A DNA stretch of 7,355 nt from JBCBJZ01 sp038522635 (GTDB taxonomy: Bacteria > Pseudomonadota > Alphaproteobacteria > Rhizobiales > Hyphomicrobiaceae): assembly GCA_038522635.1 (NCBI GenBank), contig JBCBJZ010000166.1, positions 1-7,355 of the forward strand, written 5' to 3'. Shown one piece after another: positions 1 to 7,162 of the stretch. The notes under the pieces were generated by a model, which ran no database searches, had not been told where the DNA came from, and saw only the letters and a list, made by a program, of their open reading frames with translations. Within the stretch, counting starts at the first letter, position 1. Each line of letters begins with the position of its first letter. The position numbers and the translations under genes were made by a program.

Positions 1-39
1 TCATCTTTCGCCTCAGGTGATTCCACCTGAAGCGGATGA
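1..39 (-). repeat. GAATC-centred palindromic repeat, copy 1
   Basis: This is an 11-nt inverted repeat (9-19 and 24-34) around a 4-nt centre. The arms differ at one pair, and that pair reads as a G-U wobble on the minus strand. An outer pair of 5-nt arms (1-5 and 35-39) pairs perfectly, leaving three unpaired T (6-8). The centre contains GATTC (19-23), a GANTC site. Read on the minus strand it aligns closely with the element at 5665-5707, including the unpaired AAA, so the two are copies of one dispersed element. It begins at the first base of the window and may extend further left. The function is unknown; a REP-like intergenic repeat or a methylation-sensitive protein site are both possible. 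Confidence 0.7.
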
Positions 40-316
40 ACCCTAGGGGCGTCGCAGCAGGGACCGTATGCATCGCTGCGGGCGTCTCGCATCGGACTGG
101 CACCTCGCGCCACAACAGAACCGTGCCGCACCGCACCACCGCGGCACAGGAGCGCGCCGTCGCATTGGAGGGAAGCGCCACGCTGCGCCGTGACTGCGCC
201 AACGCCACACATCATCACCGGCAACCGCACCTGCGCTAACCAACACCAAGCGCGACCCACCGCCGCCGACAACCGCGGCCTCGCCCCACACCTAACAACC
301 CACAACCACAGGCCCC
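40..316 (+). other. Gene-free leader upstream of the TetR gene, C-rich and G-poor near its end
   Basis: I see no convincing gene here; the open frames have no family resemblance or good ribosome binding site. The last 76 bases (241-316) contain 41 C, 21 A, 12 G and only 2 T. If transcribed, this would be a largely unstructured C-rich RNA just before the TetR start. Rho factor prefers such RNA, so attenuation is possible, but no experiment or alignment supports it here. The promoter of the efflux locus should lie in this stretch, but I could not pick out a reliable -35/-10 pair. Confidence 0.4.
123..147. promoter_or_regulatory. Possible operator: 7-nt inverted repeat
   Basis: GTGCCGC (123-129) is repeated in inverted orientation as GCGGCAC (141-147), separated by 11 bases. 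TetR-family repressors bind inverted repeats, usually close to the promoter of their own gene or operon, and this one lies about 170 bases upstream of the TetR start. In GC-rich DNA a 7-nt match can arise by chance, so the assignment is weak. Confidence 0.2.
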
Positions 317-1015
317 ATGCCCAAACTCAAACCCGAGACAGCCCGCGCCCGCCGCGCCCACATCCTCGATGCCGCCGAACGTTGCTTCGTCCGCCGCGGC
401 TTCCACGGCACCAGCATGCAGGACATCCTGCAAGAGGCCGGCGTTAGCACTGGCGCGCTCTACGGCTACTTCGACAGCAAAGAGGCGCTCATCGCCGGGC
501 TTTGCGAGCGCGACCGCCAGGATTTCACGCGCTCTCTCGAGGCCATGGCCGCCGCGCCCGACTTCATCGCGGCTATGCATCAGATGCTGCGCCACTACAC
601 CGTCGACTACCCGCATCGAAAACTCGTGATGCACTTGGAGATCGGCGCGGAGGCCACCCGCAATCACGCCATTCAAGCCCTCTATCGCGAGGTTGATGCG
701 GCGGTACGTGCGCAGTTCACCGCGGAGATCGCGCGGGCGCACAGCGCTGGACGGTTGCATTTGAAGGGCGCGCTGACCGGGATCGCCGACGCGTTGTGCG
801 CGCTTGGTGATGGGCTGATTTGGCGCCGCGCGACCGATCCTACGTTTGATGCGCAGGCGGTGCTGCCCGTGGTGATGGCGATGGTCGCAGCGCTCGTTGA
901 ACCCGCGACGGACGCTGCCTCGCAGGCCCCTTCGTCGAGAGCGGCGGAGGCGGGATCGGCAGCGGCGGGGGCGGCGACGAGCGAAGCGGAAACGGATGCC
1001 GAAGCGGCGTCTTAA
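317..1015 (+). CDS. TetR/AcrR-family transcriptional repressor, probable regulator of the adjacent RND pump
   Basis: The 232-residue product has a typical TetR N-terminal DNA-binding domain at about residues 10-60. The recognition helix-turn-helix reads TSMQDILQEAGVSTGALYGY (32-51), followed by the usual F-x-S-K-E-A-L (52-58). The region from about 70 to 195 is helical and divergent, as expected for the ligand-binding and dimerisation domain. Residues 196-232 form an Ala/Ser/Glu-rich low-complexity tail with no family match. The ATG at 317 is preferred because the conserved domain begins about ten residues in, although the upstream AGG (310-312) is a weak, closely spaced ribosome site. The gene lies 86 bases before the adaptor in the same direction. 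The inferred job is ligand-released repression of this efflux operon. The inducer is unknown. Confidence 0.9.
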   Translation: MPKLKPETARARRAHILDAAERCFVRRGFHGTSMQDILQEAGVSTGALYGYFDSKEALIAGLCERDRQDFTRSLEAMAAAPDFIAAMHQMLRHYTVDYPHRKLVMHLEIGAEATRNHAIQALYREVDAAVRAQFTAEIARAHSAGRLHLKGALTGIADALCALGDGLIWRRATDPTFDAQAVLPVVMAMVAALVEPATDAASQAPSSRAAEAGSAAAGAATSEAETDAEAAS

Positions 1016-1101
1016 GGCGGCGAGCGTCGATGTGATCTTGGCCACTAACCGGGCCACACAGCCGCGCGCGCAACACAAACAGCGTAAAGAGGACCCACCC
1101 G

Positions 1102-2457
1102 ATGTCACGTGGTTTAACCATCGCGCTTACGACGATCGGACTTTCCATAGGTGGCGGCGTGATCGCCGCTTTCGCGTTTCCTGACACATGGCAAACATGG
1201 CTCACCGAAGCACGCGCCATGATCGAGCGCTCGGCGGGCACGAACGCGACGTCTGATGCGGCCTCTGACAAAGGTGGCGACGTAGGCGCTGACCCGCGGC
1301 GTGCGGCGAAGCCGACGGCGGCTGCCAAGCCACCCCTCACGCGACCAGCGCAGCCCGCCCCCACCGCGCAACCGGTCAGCGTCTCGCGCGCCAAACAGGC
1401 GGACTTCATCGCCCGTGTGCTGGTCACCGGCTCGCTGGTGCCCCGCGGCGAAGTGCTGGTCGGCCCGGAAATCGAAGGCTTGCGGATCGTCAAGGTGCTC
1501 GCCGAAGTGGGCGATCAGGTGCGCCGCGGGCAAGTGCTCGCAACCCTCGTCACCGCGCAGATCGACGCGCAACTGGCGCAGAACACCGCCGGCCAGGACA
1601 AAGCGCGCGCGGCCATCGCCCAGGCCAAGAGCCAGATCGCGGACGCGCAAGCCGCCGCACGAGAAACCCGGCGGTCTCTGGAGCGGGCACGGCCCCTGCG
1701 GCGCAAAGGCGTGCTGTCGCAAAGCGTTTTCGATCAACGTCAAACGGCAGCGCGGCAAGCCCGCGCTCGCGTCGCGGTGGCAAAAGACGGCCTCGCCGTC
1801 GCGCAGGCCGATCTGAAGCAGCTCGCCGCGCAACGCCGTGAGCTGACATGGCGTCGCGACAACACGCAGATCAAAGCGCCGGCCGCCGGCATCGTATCGC
1901 GGCGGACCGCCCGCGTCGGCGCTGTCGCCTCGGCATCAGGTGCCCCGCTTTTTAGGATCATCGCGGGCGGAGAGATCGAACTTGAAGCGGAAATCGATGA
2001 GACCAAGCTTGCCCGCGTCAAGCCGGGTCAGACCGCCCGCGTAGAGGTTGCGGGCGCAGGCACCTTCAAGGCGACGGTGCGGTTGATCGGCACCGAAATT
2101 GACCCGGCGACGCGGCTCGGCAGCGTTCGTCTGTTTTTGGGCCGCGATCCCCGCTTGCGCATCGGCAGTTTTGCACGCGCGCGTATCGTCACCGCAACCG
2201 CCCGCGGCGTCGCCGTGCCACAATCATCACTGCTTTACGGTCGCGATGGCGGGGCCCGCTTGCAGCTTGTCAAGGACGGGCGCGTCTCAACGCGCAGCGT
2301 TGAGCTTGGTCTGCGCGACAACGACCTCGTTGAGATCGTCCGAGGGCTCGCCGTTGGCGATAAGGTGGTGACACGCGCGGGCACGTTCCTACGCGATGGT
2401 GATCAGGTGATCCCGATCCCAGCAAACCCCGCACGCTTGAGCGAGGCGCAGCGATGA
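1102..2457 (+). CDS. RND efflux periplasmic adaptor subunit (HlyD / membrane fusion protein family)
   Basis: This 451-residue protein would link the inner-membrane RND permease to an outer-membrane channel. Residues 5-26 form a hydrophobic segment after MSR and act as an uncleaved anchor or signal. There is no lipobox, and I see no cysteine in the protein. A Pro/Ala-rich linker follows (about 62-92). The core is in family order: first lipoyl half (about 119-149, with GDQVRRGQVLATL), a coiled-coil hairpin rich in Ala, Gln and Arg (about 152-250), second lipoyl half starting IKAPAAGIVSRR (257-268), a beta-barrel (about 288-365), and a membrane-proximal domain (about 366-437). AGAGGA at 1088-1093, eight bases before the ATG, supports the start. 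The stop overlaps the next start as ATGA. Family assignment is firm; the substrate cannot be read from the sequence. Confidence 0.93.
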   Translation: MSRGLTIALTTIGLSIGGGVIAAFAFPDTWQTWLTEARAMIERSAGTNATSDAASDKGGDVGADPRRAAKPTAAAKPPLTRPAQPAPTAQPVSVSRAKQADFIARVLVTGSLVPRGEVLVGPEIEGLRIVKVLAEVGDQVRRGQVLATLVTAQIDAQLAQNTAGQDKARAAIAQAKSQIADAQAAARETRRSLERARPLRRKGVLSQSVFDQRQTAARQARARVAVAKDGLAVAQADLKQLAAQRRELTWRRDNTQIKAPAAGIVSRRTARVGAVASASGAPLFRIIAGGEIELEAEIDETKLARVKPGQTARVEVAGAGTFKATVRLIGTEIDPATRLGSVRLFLGRDPRLRIGSFARARIVTATARGVAVPQSSLLYGRDGGARLQLVKDGRVSTRSVELGLRDNDLVEIVRGLAVGDKVVTRAGTFLRDGDQVIPIPANPARLSEAQR

Positions 2458-5400
2458 ACTTCAACGTTTCAGCCTGGGCCATCCGCAAGCCGGTACCGTC
2501 GCTGGTACTCTTCATGGTGCTGATCGCACTTGGTCTTTACAGCTTCGCCAAACTGCCGATCACGCGCTTCCCCAACATCGATATCCCGATCGTCCAGATC
2601 ACGATCACCCAAGCGGGCGCTGCCCCGTCTGAACTTGAAACGCAGGTGGGAAAGCGCGTTGAAGATGCCGTTGCGGGCGTCGCCGGCGTCAAACACATCA
2701 CGGCCGCGATCTCCGAAGGCGTGGCCACCATCATCATCGAGTTCCGGCTGGAAACCGATCAGGACCGCGCCATCAACGACGTGAAGGATGCGATCGCGCA
2801 GATCCGCGCCGATCTCCCGCGCACGATCGATGAGCCCATCGTGCAGCGCCTTGACGTGGTCGGCCTACCGATCGTGACCTTCACGGCAGCGGCCGCCACG
2901 ATGACGGCGGAAGAACTCTCCTGGTTTGTCGATGATACGGTCGCGCGCCGTTTGCAGGGCGTGAAGGGCGTTTCGAAAATCGACCGCGTCGGCGGCGTTG
3001 AGCGTGAAATCCGCATCAATCTGGACCCCGACCGCCTGCTGGCCCTGGGCGTGACCGCCGGTGACGTCAATGCGCAAGTTCGCCTCAACAACATCGATCT
3101 TGCCGGGGGGCGGGGCGAAATCGCGGGGCGCGAACAGGCGATCCGTACGCTGGCCAGCCGCACCACATTGAACGCGCTGGCCGCCACGATGATCACCTTG
3201 CCGAGCGGGCGTAAAATCCGCCTCGATGAATTGGGCACCGTCGTCGACACCTTTGCCGAACCGCGCACGTATGCACGTCTTGACGGGCGTCCGGTGGTCG
3301 CCTTCGCGATCTCAAGGGCCAAGGGCGCGAGCGACACCGATGTCGCCAAGCGCATCGACGCCGAAGTGGATGCGCTACGCAAAGCCCATCCGAAGGTGAC
3401 GTTCACCAAGATCGACGACACGGTGCTCTACACCAAGGGCTCGTATGATTCCACGATGACCACCCTCATCGAAGGCGCGGCCCTTGCGGTCCTCGTGGTG
3501 TTTCTTTTCCTGAAAGATTGGCGCGCCACTTTGATCGCCGCGGTCGCGCTGCCGCTGTCGATCATCCCGACGTTTTGGGCCATGGACGCGATGGGCTTTT
3601 CGCTCAACGTCGTCAGCCTGCTCGCGGTCACCATCGTGGTCGGCATTCTCGTCGACGACGCGATCGTGGAAATCGAGAACATCGTGCGCCACATGCGCAT
3701 GGGCAAATCGGCCTACCGCGCAGCCCTCGACGGGGCCGACGAGATCGGTCTCGCCGTGATCGCGATCACCTTCACGATCATCGCGGTGTTTGCCCCCGTC
3801 AGCTTCATGGGCGGCATCGCGGGGCAGTACTTCAAGCAGTTTGGGCTAACGGTCGCTTTCGCGGTGTTTTTCTCGCTGCTCGTCGCACGGCTCATCACGC
3901 CGCTCATGTCAGCCTACTTCATGCGCGCGCACGGGCCCGCCGAAGAGCGCGAAGGCTGGCTGCTGCGCGCCTACACGCGCCTGGTGCGCTGGTCGGTCCG
4001 TCGCCGCCTGGTGACGGTGGCTCTCGGCCTCATGATCTTCGCCGGCTCGATCTATTCGATGCAGTTGCTGCCCTCAGGGTTCCTGCCGAATGAGGATCAA
4101 TCGCGCCTTCTGCTCGCTTTTGAATTACCGCCCGGGTCAAAGCTTGAAGACACCAAGGCGATGAGCGCGCGTCTTGCCGAACGCATTGCCGAACGCCCGC
4201 AGGTCAAGACCGTGTTCACCAGCGGCGGTGTGATCCTTGGCTCAAGCCCTGAAGTGCGCAAGGCAACGCTCACGATCCAGCTGACGCCAAAGGACAAACG
4301 TGAGCTCACCCAGGCGCAAATCCGAACGCTCGTCGCGTCCGACATCGCCCGCGTGCCCGACATCCGTTTCTGGTTCTTAAAAGAGGACGGCAGCCGCACC
4401 TTCCAGATCGTTGTGATCGGCGATGAGGGCGCTGCGGTGGCGCGTGCCGCCGCCGATCTGACCAGCCAGATGAAGCGCGTGCCCTTGCTCGCCAACGTGG
4501 TTTCAACGGCCGAGCTGGACCGTCCCGAACTGCGCATTTCCCCGCGCGCTGGCATTGCGGCGCAATTGGGCGTCACCACCCAGGCGATCTCCGAAGCTGT
4601 GCGCATCGCCACCATCGGCGACGTCAGCGCCAACCTCGCCAAGTTCAACGCAGGCGACCGTCAGGTCCCAATCCGCGTGCAACTGCGAGAAAACGCGCGC
4701 GCCCAACGCGACATCCTCGAAGCGCTGAAGGTGCGCACCACGACCGGCAAGATGGTGCCGCTGTCGACCGTTGCAACATTCCGCTTCGCGCAGGGGCCGA
4801 CCTCGATCGAACGCTACGACCGCCGTCGCCGGGTGGTGATCGGTGCCGACCTGCAAGGCACCGAAGCGCTTGGCGAAGCGATGAAAGCGGTGCTCGCGCT
4901 GCCAGCTGCAAAGGCGATGCCGGAGGGCGTCGCGTTACGCCAGTTCGGTGAAGCGGAAATCATGGCGGACGTCTTCTCCAGCTTCGCGACCGCCATGGCA
5001 GCCGGTCTGATGATGGTCTACGCGGTCCTCGTCCTGCTGTTTGCGAGCTTCCTGCAGCCGATCACCATCTTGTTCTCGCTCCCGCTCTCGATCGGCGGTG
5101 CGATCGCCGCACTCCTCATCACCTCAAAACCGATCAGCCTGCCCGTGGTGATCGGTATCCTGATGCTGATGGGGATCGTGACGAAGAACGCGATCATGCT
5201 GGTCGATTTCGCGATCGAAGAAATGCAACGCGGAGTCGCCAAGATCGACGCGATCGCCGATGCCGGCCGCAAGCGCGCACGCCCCATCGTGATGACCACG
5301 ATTGCCATGGCAGGCGGCATGTTTCCATCCGCTTTGGCCATTGGGGCGGGCGGCGAATTTCGCGCGCCCATGGCGATCGCGGTGATCGGCGGGCTGCTCG

Positions 5401-5555
5401 TCTCGACGGTTCTTTCGCTGCTGTTCGTGCCGGCAGTGTTTGCGGCAATGGATGATCTGTCGAACGCGTTGAAGTGGCTGTTCGGCCGTTTCGTCGGCCA
5501 GCGCGACGAGGATGACGACGCTGCGCCGACGCCCGCACGCACGCCTGCCGAGTGA
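2454..5555 (+). CDS. RND-family multidrug efflux permease (HAE1/AcrB type)
   Basis: The 1033-residue protein is a proton-driven inner-membrane exporter, near the usual 1,030-1,050 of the family. TM1 is at about 13-33, and the first periplasmic domain follows with the characteristic PITRFPNIDIP. TM2-6 lie at about 336-490; TM4 carries the proton-relay pair D401-D402 in GILVDDAIVEIEN. The FLPNEDQ signature starts at F543 and opens the second periplasmic domain. TM8-12 lie at about 843-1000, with the relay lysine K911 in TKNAIMLVDFA. All three relay residues are therefore intact and the pump should be functional. The last 25 or so residues are an acidic, Pro/Ala-rich cytoplasmic tail. GAGG (2443-2446) precedes the ATG, and the start overlaps the adaptor stop by four bases, indicating coupled translation. 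Likely substrates are hydrophobic toxic compounds, but the sequence does not identify them. No TolC-like gene follows. Confidence 0.96.
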   Translation: MNFNVSAWAIRKPVPSLVLFMVLIALGLYSFAKLPITRFPNIDIPIVQITITQAGAAPSELETQVGKRVEDAVAGVAGVKHITAAISEGVATIIIEFRLETDQDRAINDVKDAIAQIRADLPRTIDEPIVQRLDVVGLPIVTFTAAAATMTAEELSWFVDDTVARRLQGVKGVSKIDRVGGVEREIRINLDPDRLLALGVTAGDVNAQVRLNNIDLAGGRGEIAGREQAIRTLASRTTLNALAATMITLPSGRKIRLDELGTVVDTFAEPRTYARLDGRPVVAFAISRAKGASDTDVAKRIDAEVDALRKAHPKVTFTKIDDTVLYTKGSYDSTMTTLIEGAALAVLVVFLFLKDWRATLIAAVALPLSIIPTFWAMDAMGFSLNVVSLLAVTIVVGILVDDAIVEIENIVRHMRMGKSAYRAALDGADEIGLAVIAITFTIIAVFAPVSFMGGIAGQYFKQFGLTVAFAVFFSLLVARLITPLMSAYFMRAHGPAEEREGWLLRAYTRLVRWSVRRRLVTVALGLMIFAGSIYSMQLLPSGFLPNEDQSRLLLAFELPPGSKLEDTKAMSARLAERIAERPQVKTVFTSGGVILGSSPEVRKATLTIQLTPKDKRELTQAQIRTLVASDIARVPDIRFWFLKEDGSRTFQIVVIGDEGAAVARAAADLTSQMKRVPLLANVVSTAELDRPELRISPRAGIAAQLGVTTQAISEAVRIATIGDVSANLAKFNAGDRQVPIRVQLRENARAQRDILEALKVRTTTGKMVPLSTVATFRFAQGPTSIERYDRRRRVVIGADLQGTEALGEAMKAVLALPAAKAMPEGVALRQFGEAEIMADVFSSFATAMAAGLMMVYAVLVLLFASFLQPITILFSLPLSIGGAIAALLITSKPISLPVVIGILMLMGIVTKNAIMLVDFAIEEMQRGVAKIDAIADAGRKRARPIVMTTIAMAGGMFPSALAIGAGGEFRAPMAIAVIGGLLVSTVLSLLFVPAVFAAMDDLSNALKWLFGRFVGQRDEDDDAAPTPARTPAE

Positions 5556-5664
5556 GGCTTGTTCAGGACCGGTGCGCGCTTGCGGCCCCGCGCGCTCACG
5601 CTTACTGTCGCGCGACTTCGGGCCGGTCGTACAACCGCCTGCTCAGAAGGCCATAGTGTTTAGA

Positions 5665-5707
5665 GTTCAGCCGCTTCATGTGGAATCACGTGAAGCGAAA
5701 GGTGAAC
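5665..5707 (+). repeat. GAATC-centred palindromic repeat, copy 2
   Basis: Arms of 11 nt (5672-5682 and 5687-5697) flank the centre GAAT, with one T-G pair that would be a wobble in RNA. An outer GTTCA (5665-5669) pairs with TGAAC (5703-5707). The three unpaired A after the inner arm (5698-5700) match the three unpaired T (6-8) of copy 1 read on the other strand. At one stem position this copy has T-G where copy 1 has G-C, so the sequence changed while pairing was kept. GAATC (5683-5687) is a GANTC site. It lies in the intergenic stretch between the permease and the DUF533 gene, 109 bases after the permease stop, and may act in the transcript or as DNA. Confidence 0.7.
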
Positions 5708-5730
5708 GGAAAGACAAAAGCTCAGATGTC

Positions 5731-5756
5731 GGTTCCGCTTCAAGCTGAAGCGAACC
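5731..5756 (+). repeat. Hairpin sharing the CGCTTCA/TGAAGCG arms
   Basis: GGTT plus CGCTTCA (5731-5742, with one extra C) pairs with TGAAGCG plus AACC (5746-5756) across a 3-nt loop, giving an 11-bp stem with a single bulge. The inner 7-nt arms are the same as in the palindrome at 5665-5707, but the GAATC centre is missing. It could help terminate the efflux transcript or be a reduced relative of the repeat. No T-run follows, so it is not a canonical intrinsic terminator. Confidence 0.5.
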
Positions 5757-5803
5757 GCCTCTAGTGTGCCCCGCCGTATCGCGATGCGGCCCACGCTCGA
5801 CCC

Positions 5804-5808
5804 AAGGA
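5804..5808 (+). promoter_or_regulatory. Ribosome binding site that decides the DUF533 start
   Basis: AAGGA ends nine bases before the ATG at 5818. The frame is open back to a GTG at 5764, but the 18 extra residues are not hydrophobic, show no family similarity, and have no comparable ribosome site upstream. The ATG at 5818 gives MFDARKLLEAI, the typical beginning of this family. Confidence 0.7.
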
Positions 5809-5817
5809 ACCTCAGCC

Positions 5818-6945
5818 ATGTTCGACGCCCGCAAACTCCTTGAAGCCATCGTTGGTGGCGGCACCCAGCCCCACATGACGCCCGACCAGCGTAACGCCAT
5901 GCCGGCCGGTCAAGCCGGTAGCGTTGGCGACCTGCTCGGCCGGCTCGGTGGCGGCAACGCGCAGCCCGGTGGGGCCGGCGGTGATGGCCAATCGATCGAA
6001 GACCTGCTGCGCAACTTGATGCCCGGCAACCAGGGCGGCATGGCACCGACGCAAGCCCCCAACATCAGCGCGCCCGAAGCAGGCGCAGGCGCAACGCCCA
6101 CCAGCGGCGGCGATGGAGGGCTCGGGGACCTGCTCGGCCGCCTCGGTCAGGGCGGTGGAAGCGGCGGCGGCGGCGGCGCGGGCTCCATCACGGATGTTCT
6201 GGGCCAGGTCTTCGGCCAGGCGACGTCCGGCGTCAAAGAAGGTTCTGAGCGCATCGGTGAAGCGACCGGCATCGACGACCTGATCCGCCAGATCAGCGGC
6301 GGTCAGTCGGGCGGTGACATGATGGCCAAAATCAAGGACCTCATCGCCAACAACCAGGTCGCCGCCGGCGCGGGCTTAGGCGGACTGGGCGCGCTGATTT
6401 TGGGGACCCGGACGGGCCGTGGCCTGGCGCTTGATGCCGCCAAGGTCGGTGGCCTCGTGCTGATCGGCGGGCTCGCCTACAAGGCCTATCAAAACTACCA
6501 GGCCGGCAAGCCGCTCATCGATACCGCACGCTCCGACACGCAGACCGCGCCGAGCGGCTCGGGCTTCGAAGCCGATGCCGTCAGCCATGACTCAGCCTTG
6601 CTCTACATCCGCGCCATGATCGCAGCCGCCGCCGCGGACGGTCGCGTGGACGGTAGCGAGCAACAGAAGATCTTGGGCGGGCTGCAACAGGCCGGGCTCG
6701 ACGCATCGGCCGAAGAGTTCCTGGCGCGCGAACTCAACAACCCGGCCGCCATCAGCGAGCTCGCCGCAAGCTGCCGCAACCATGAAGAGCGCGTGCAGAT
6801 GTTCACCGCCGCACGTTTGGCCGTGGACCTCGACGACGAGGCCGAAAGCACCTTCTTGGTGGAACTCGCCGAAGCGCTCAACCTGGAGCCCGACCTGGCA
6901 CGCCACATCGACGCTGCCGCCCGCGGCGCACCCACCGACATCTGA
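5818..6945 (+). CDS. DUF533 / YebE-like inner-membrane protein with C-terminal TerB-like domain
   Basis: The 375-residue product begins MFDARKLLEAIVGGG, then has a long Gly/Ala/Gln-rich region to about residue 180. This region carries repeated short amphipathic motifs: SVGDLLGRL (35-43), SIEDLLRNL (59-67), GLGDLLGRL (101-109), SITDVLGQV (123-131) and GIDDLIRQI (151-159), with a looser KIKDLIANN (171-179). Residues 181-196 and about 205-222 are Gly/Ala/Leu-rich and hydrophobic; the second is the more likely membrane span. Residues 256-368 form an all-helical domain with an acidic DGRVDGSE (274-281), resembling the TerB/DUF533 fold. The family is common in proteobacteria and its biochemical role is not established; the TerB link to tellurite resistance is by similarity only. 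The gene is 262 bases after the permease with hairpins between them, so it is probably a separate transcription unit. Family assignment is fairly sure, function is unknown. Confidence 0.82.
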   Translation: MFDARKLLEAIVGGGTQPHMTPDQRNAMPAGQAGSVGDLLGRLGGGNAQPGGAGGDGQSIEDLLRNLMPGNQGGMAPTQAPNISAPEAGAGATPTSGGDGGLGDLLGRLGQGGGSGGGGGAGSITDVLGQVFGQATSGVKEGSERIGEATGIDDLIRQISGGQSGGDMMAKIKDLIANNQVAAGAGLGGLGALILGTRTGRGLALDAAKVGGLVLIGGLAYKAYQNYQAGKPLIDTARSDTQTAPSGSGFEADAVSHDSALLYIRAMIAAAAADGRVDGSEQQKILGGLQQAGLDASAEEFLARELNNPAAISELAASCRNHEERVQMFTAARLAVDLDDEAESTFLVELAEALNLEPDLARHIDAAARGAPTDI

Positions 6946-7162
6946 AGATCACCTGCGAACGCGATCGCGACGGGCGGCGCGCGCGCAGGCAGCCTCAGCG
7001 CCGGCACCGCTTCCACAAGAAGCGGGCCGGCTCGGCAACCACGCACCACGCCGCAAGCAATCGGCGGTTCCGCGTCCACAGCGGCGGCCGCACGGCCAAC
7101 GAGAAGAGTGTCAGCACCGCACGTCTCAAAGAAATCGCGACGTCAGCACGCCTTCTCAGAAA
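6946..7162 (+). other. Gene-free stretch after the DUF533 gene
   Basis: No credible coding region is visible: open frames here run on from other frames of the upstream gene, lack ribosome sites and resemble nothing known. The stretch is GC-rich up to about 7100 and then becomes more AT-rich towards the inverted-repeat element. Together with that element it makes a gene-free tail of 410 bases. Its only clear internal structure is the hairpin at 7000-7031. Confidence 0.5.
7000..7031 (+). terminator. Strong GC-rich hairpin, possible terminator of the DUF533 transcript
   Basis: GCCGGC-A-CCGCTTC (7000-7013) pairs with GAAGCGG-GCCGGC (7019-7031), giving 13 base pairs with one bulged A and a 5-nt CACAA loop. 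It starts 54 bases after the stop codon, where a 3' end would be expected. No T-run follows, so it may stabilise the transcript end or work with Rho rather than act as a classical intrinsic terminator. Its CCGCTTC/GAAGCGG arms resemble those of the hairpins at 5665-5707 and 5731-5756. Confidence 0.45.

Noticed and set aside
1039..1056. TGGCC/GGCCA inverted repeat between the TetR and adaptor genes, as a second operator
   Set aside because: The arms are only five bases long and such matches are expected by chance in this base composition.
236..1108. 290-residue open frame on the minus strand covering the TetR gene
   Set aside because: It is the antisense of the TetR coding region, is Arg/Gly-rich in the way GC-rich shadow frames are, and matches no family.
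3518..4093. 191-residue open frame inside the permease gene
   Set aside because: It is a +1-frame shadow of the permease, rich in Arg and His, while the permease frame carries the conserved transmembrane motifs across the same region.
5764..5817. 18-residue N-terminal extension of the DUF533 protein from a GTG start
   Set aside because: The ATG at 5818 has a well-placed AAGGA, and the family normally begins with MFDA-like sequence; the extension has no signal-peptide character.
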